64,000 nt of DNA from Streptomyces actinomycinicus (GTDB taxonomy: Bacteria > Actinomycetota > Actinomycetes > Streptomycetales > Streptomycetaceae): NCBI RefSeq assembly GCF_016741775.1, contig NZ_JAERRK010000006.1:62001-126000 (forward strand), written 5' to 3'. The notes beneath the pieces are model-generated. The model saw only the letters and a list, made by a program, of their open reading frames with translations. It had not been told where the DNA came from and did not search any database. Shown in pieces: positions 63,396 through 64,000 of the stretch (position 1 is its first letter; each line of letters opens with the position of its first letter). Both the position numbers and the translations under genes were made by a program.

Positions 63396-64000
63396 GTGAG
63401 TCTGCATCCCACCCTCCAGCCCTACGCCGACGCCTGGACGCACTCCATCGAAGCGATATCCGAGATGGTGCAGTCGCTCGTCGAGGGCGAGTGGAACCGG
63501 CGGACGCCCTGCCCCGGCTGGTCGGTGCGGGACGTCGTGTCCCATGTCATCGGCCTCGACTGCGAGATGCTCGGCGACCCGCGCCCCATCCACTCCCTGC
63601 CGCGCGACCTGTTCCACGTCGCCACCGAGCACCAGCGCTACATGGAGATGCAGGTCGACGTCCGCCGCCACCACACGGCGCCCGAGATGACGGCCGAGCT
63701 GGAGTACACGGTCATCCGCCGCAACCGCCAGCTGCGCAACGAGTCCCGTGACCCCGGCACCATGGTGCGCGGCGTGCTGGGCAGCGAGGTCACCCTGGAA
63801 CAGTCCTACCGGATGCGGGCGTTCGACGTGTGGGTGCACGAACAGGACCTGCGCACGGCCCTCGGCCGCCCCGGCAACCTGGACTCGCCGGGCGCCCACG
63901 TCGCCCGGGACGTCCTGCTGGAGGCGCTGCCCAAGGTCGTCGCGAAGGACGCGGGCGCCCCGCGCAGCTCGGCGGTCGTGTTCGACGTGCACGGCCCGAT
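63396..64000 (+). CDS. maleylpyruvate isomerase/mycothiol-dependent family protein (3' end beyond the window)
   Basis: At least 201 residues of a DinB-fold protein of the mycothiol-dependent maleylpyruvate isomerase type. Visible motifs are WNRRTPCPGWSVRDVVSHVIG (about 32-52) and RAFDVWVHEQDLRTALG (about 144-160). Actinobacterial members bind mycothiol through zinc. The GTG at 63396 has GAGGGG nine bases upstream. The C-terminus is missing. Confidence 0.8.
   Translation, partial: MSLHPTLQPYADAWTHSIEAISEMVQSLVEGEWNRRTPCPGWSVRDVVSHVIGLDCEMLGDPRPIHSLPRDLFHVATEHQRYMEMQVDVRRHHTAPEMTAELEYTVIRRNRQLRNESRDPGTMVRGVLGSEVTLEQSYRMRAFDVWVHEQDLRTALGRPGNLDSPGAHVARDVLLEALPKVVAKDAGAPRSSAVVFDVHGP

Overview
The window is high-GC actinobacterial DNA that reads as a Streptomyces chromosome. 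The evidence is extreme third-position G/C, frequent GTG starts, leaderless-looking starts, an XRE/DUF397 pair, several SpoIIE-type phosphatases, an ECF sigma/anti-sigma pair, a caspase-Hsp90 protein and an FUSC-family exporter. Most of it looks like core chromosome. No rRNA, tRNA, insertion sequence, integrase, phage module or CRISPR array was recognised.

Left end (1-5.3 kb): the most unusual locus. A phosphopantetheinyl transferase (cut by the window edge), a DUF3073 protein and a divergent SpeD-like pyruvoyl decarboxylase lie on the minus strand. Facing them is a tightly overlapping operon of three genes: a branched-chain polyamine synthase (BpsA type) fused to a zinc ribbon and a GNAT acyltransferase, an FkbH-like glyceryl-loading enzyme, and an acyl carrier protein. 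Together they suggest an undescribed pathway joining a polyamine to an ACP-bound C3 (glyceryl) unit.

5.3-19 kb: a secreted M64 peptidase; an L,D-transpeptidase lipoprotein beside an ECF sigma factor and an anti-sigma protein whose outer domain looks like a dead L,D-transpeptidase; a three-gene caspase-Hsp90 conflict-type cassette; an aquaglyceroporin; and several small-family genes.

19-32 kb: a GH13 alpha-glucosidase, a nucleoside hydrolase, and a short threonyl-tRNA synthetase preceded by a threonine-rich leader peptide and a terminator hairpin (transcription attenuation). An XRE-TPR regulator is divergent from a 57-residue secreted peptide. The peptide's promoter, operator and signal peptide match those of the M64 peptidase 20 kb away, implying co-regulation. 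An XRE/DUF397 pair, an M20 amidohydrolase and a secreted beta-propeller protein follow.

32-64 kb: two SpoIIE-type phosphatases, a MocR-type regulator with a direct-repeat array, an alpha/beta hydrolase plus EEP phosphatase pair, an FUSC exporter, a VWA protein with a long Glu/Pro/Ala linker, metG, an orphan AbiEii-like nucleotidyltransferase, aspS, an AI-2E transporter, pirin, SseB, an acyl-CoA dehydrogenase, an M18 aminopeptidase, a thioredoxin/NHL protein, an RTX-like microprotein, a cupin, a GlxA-type regulator, a LURP-one protein, a nitrilase-family hydrolase and a DinB/mycothiol-type protein cut by the right edge. Several short tandem arrays, most with a period divisible by three, are scattered through this half.
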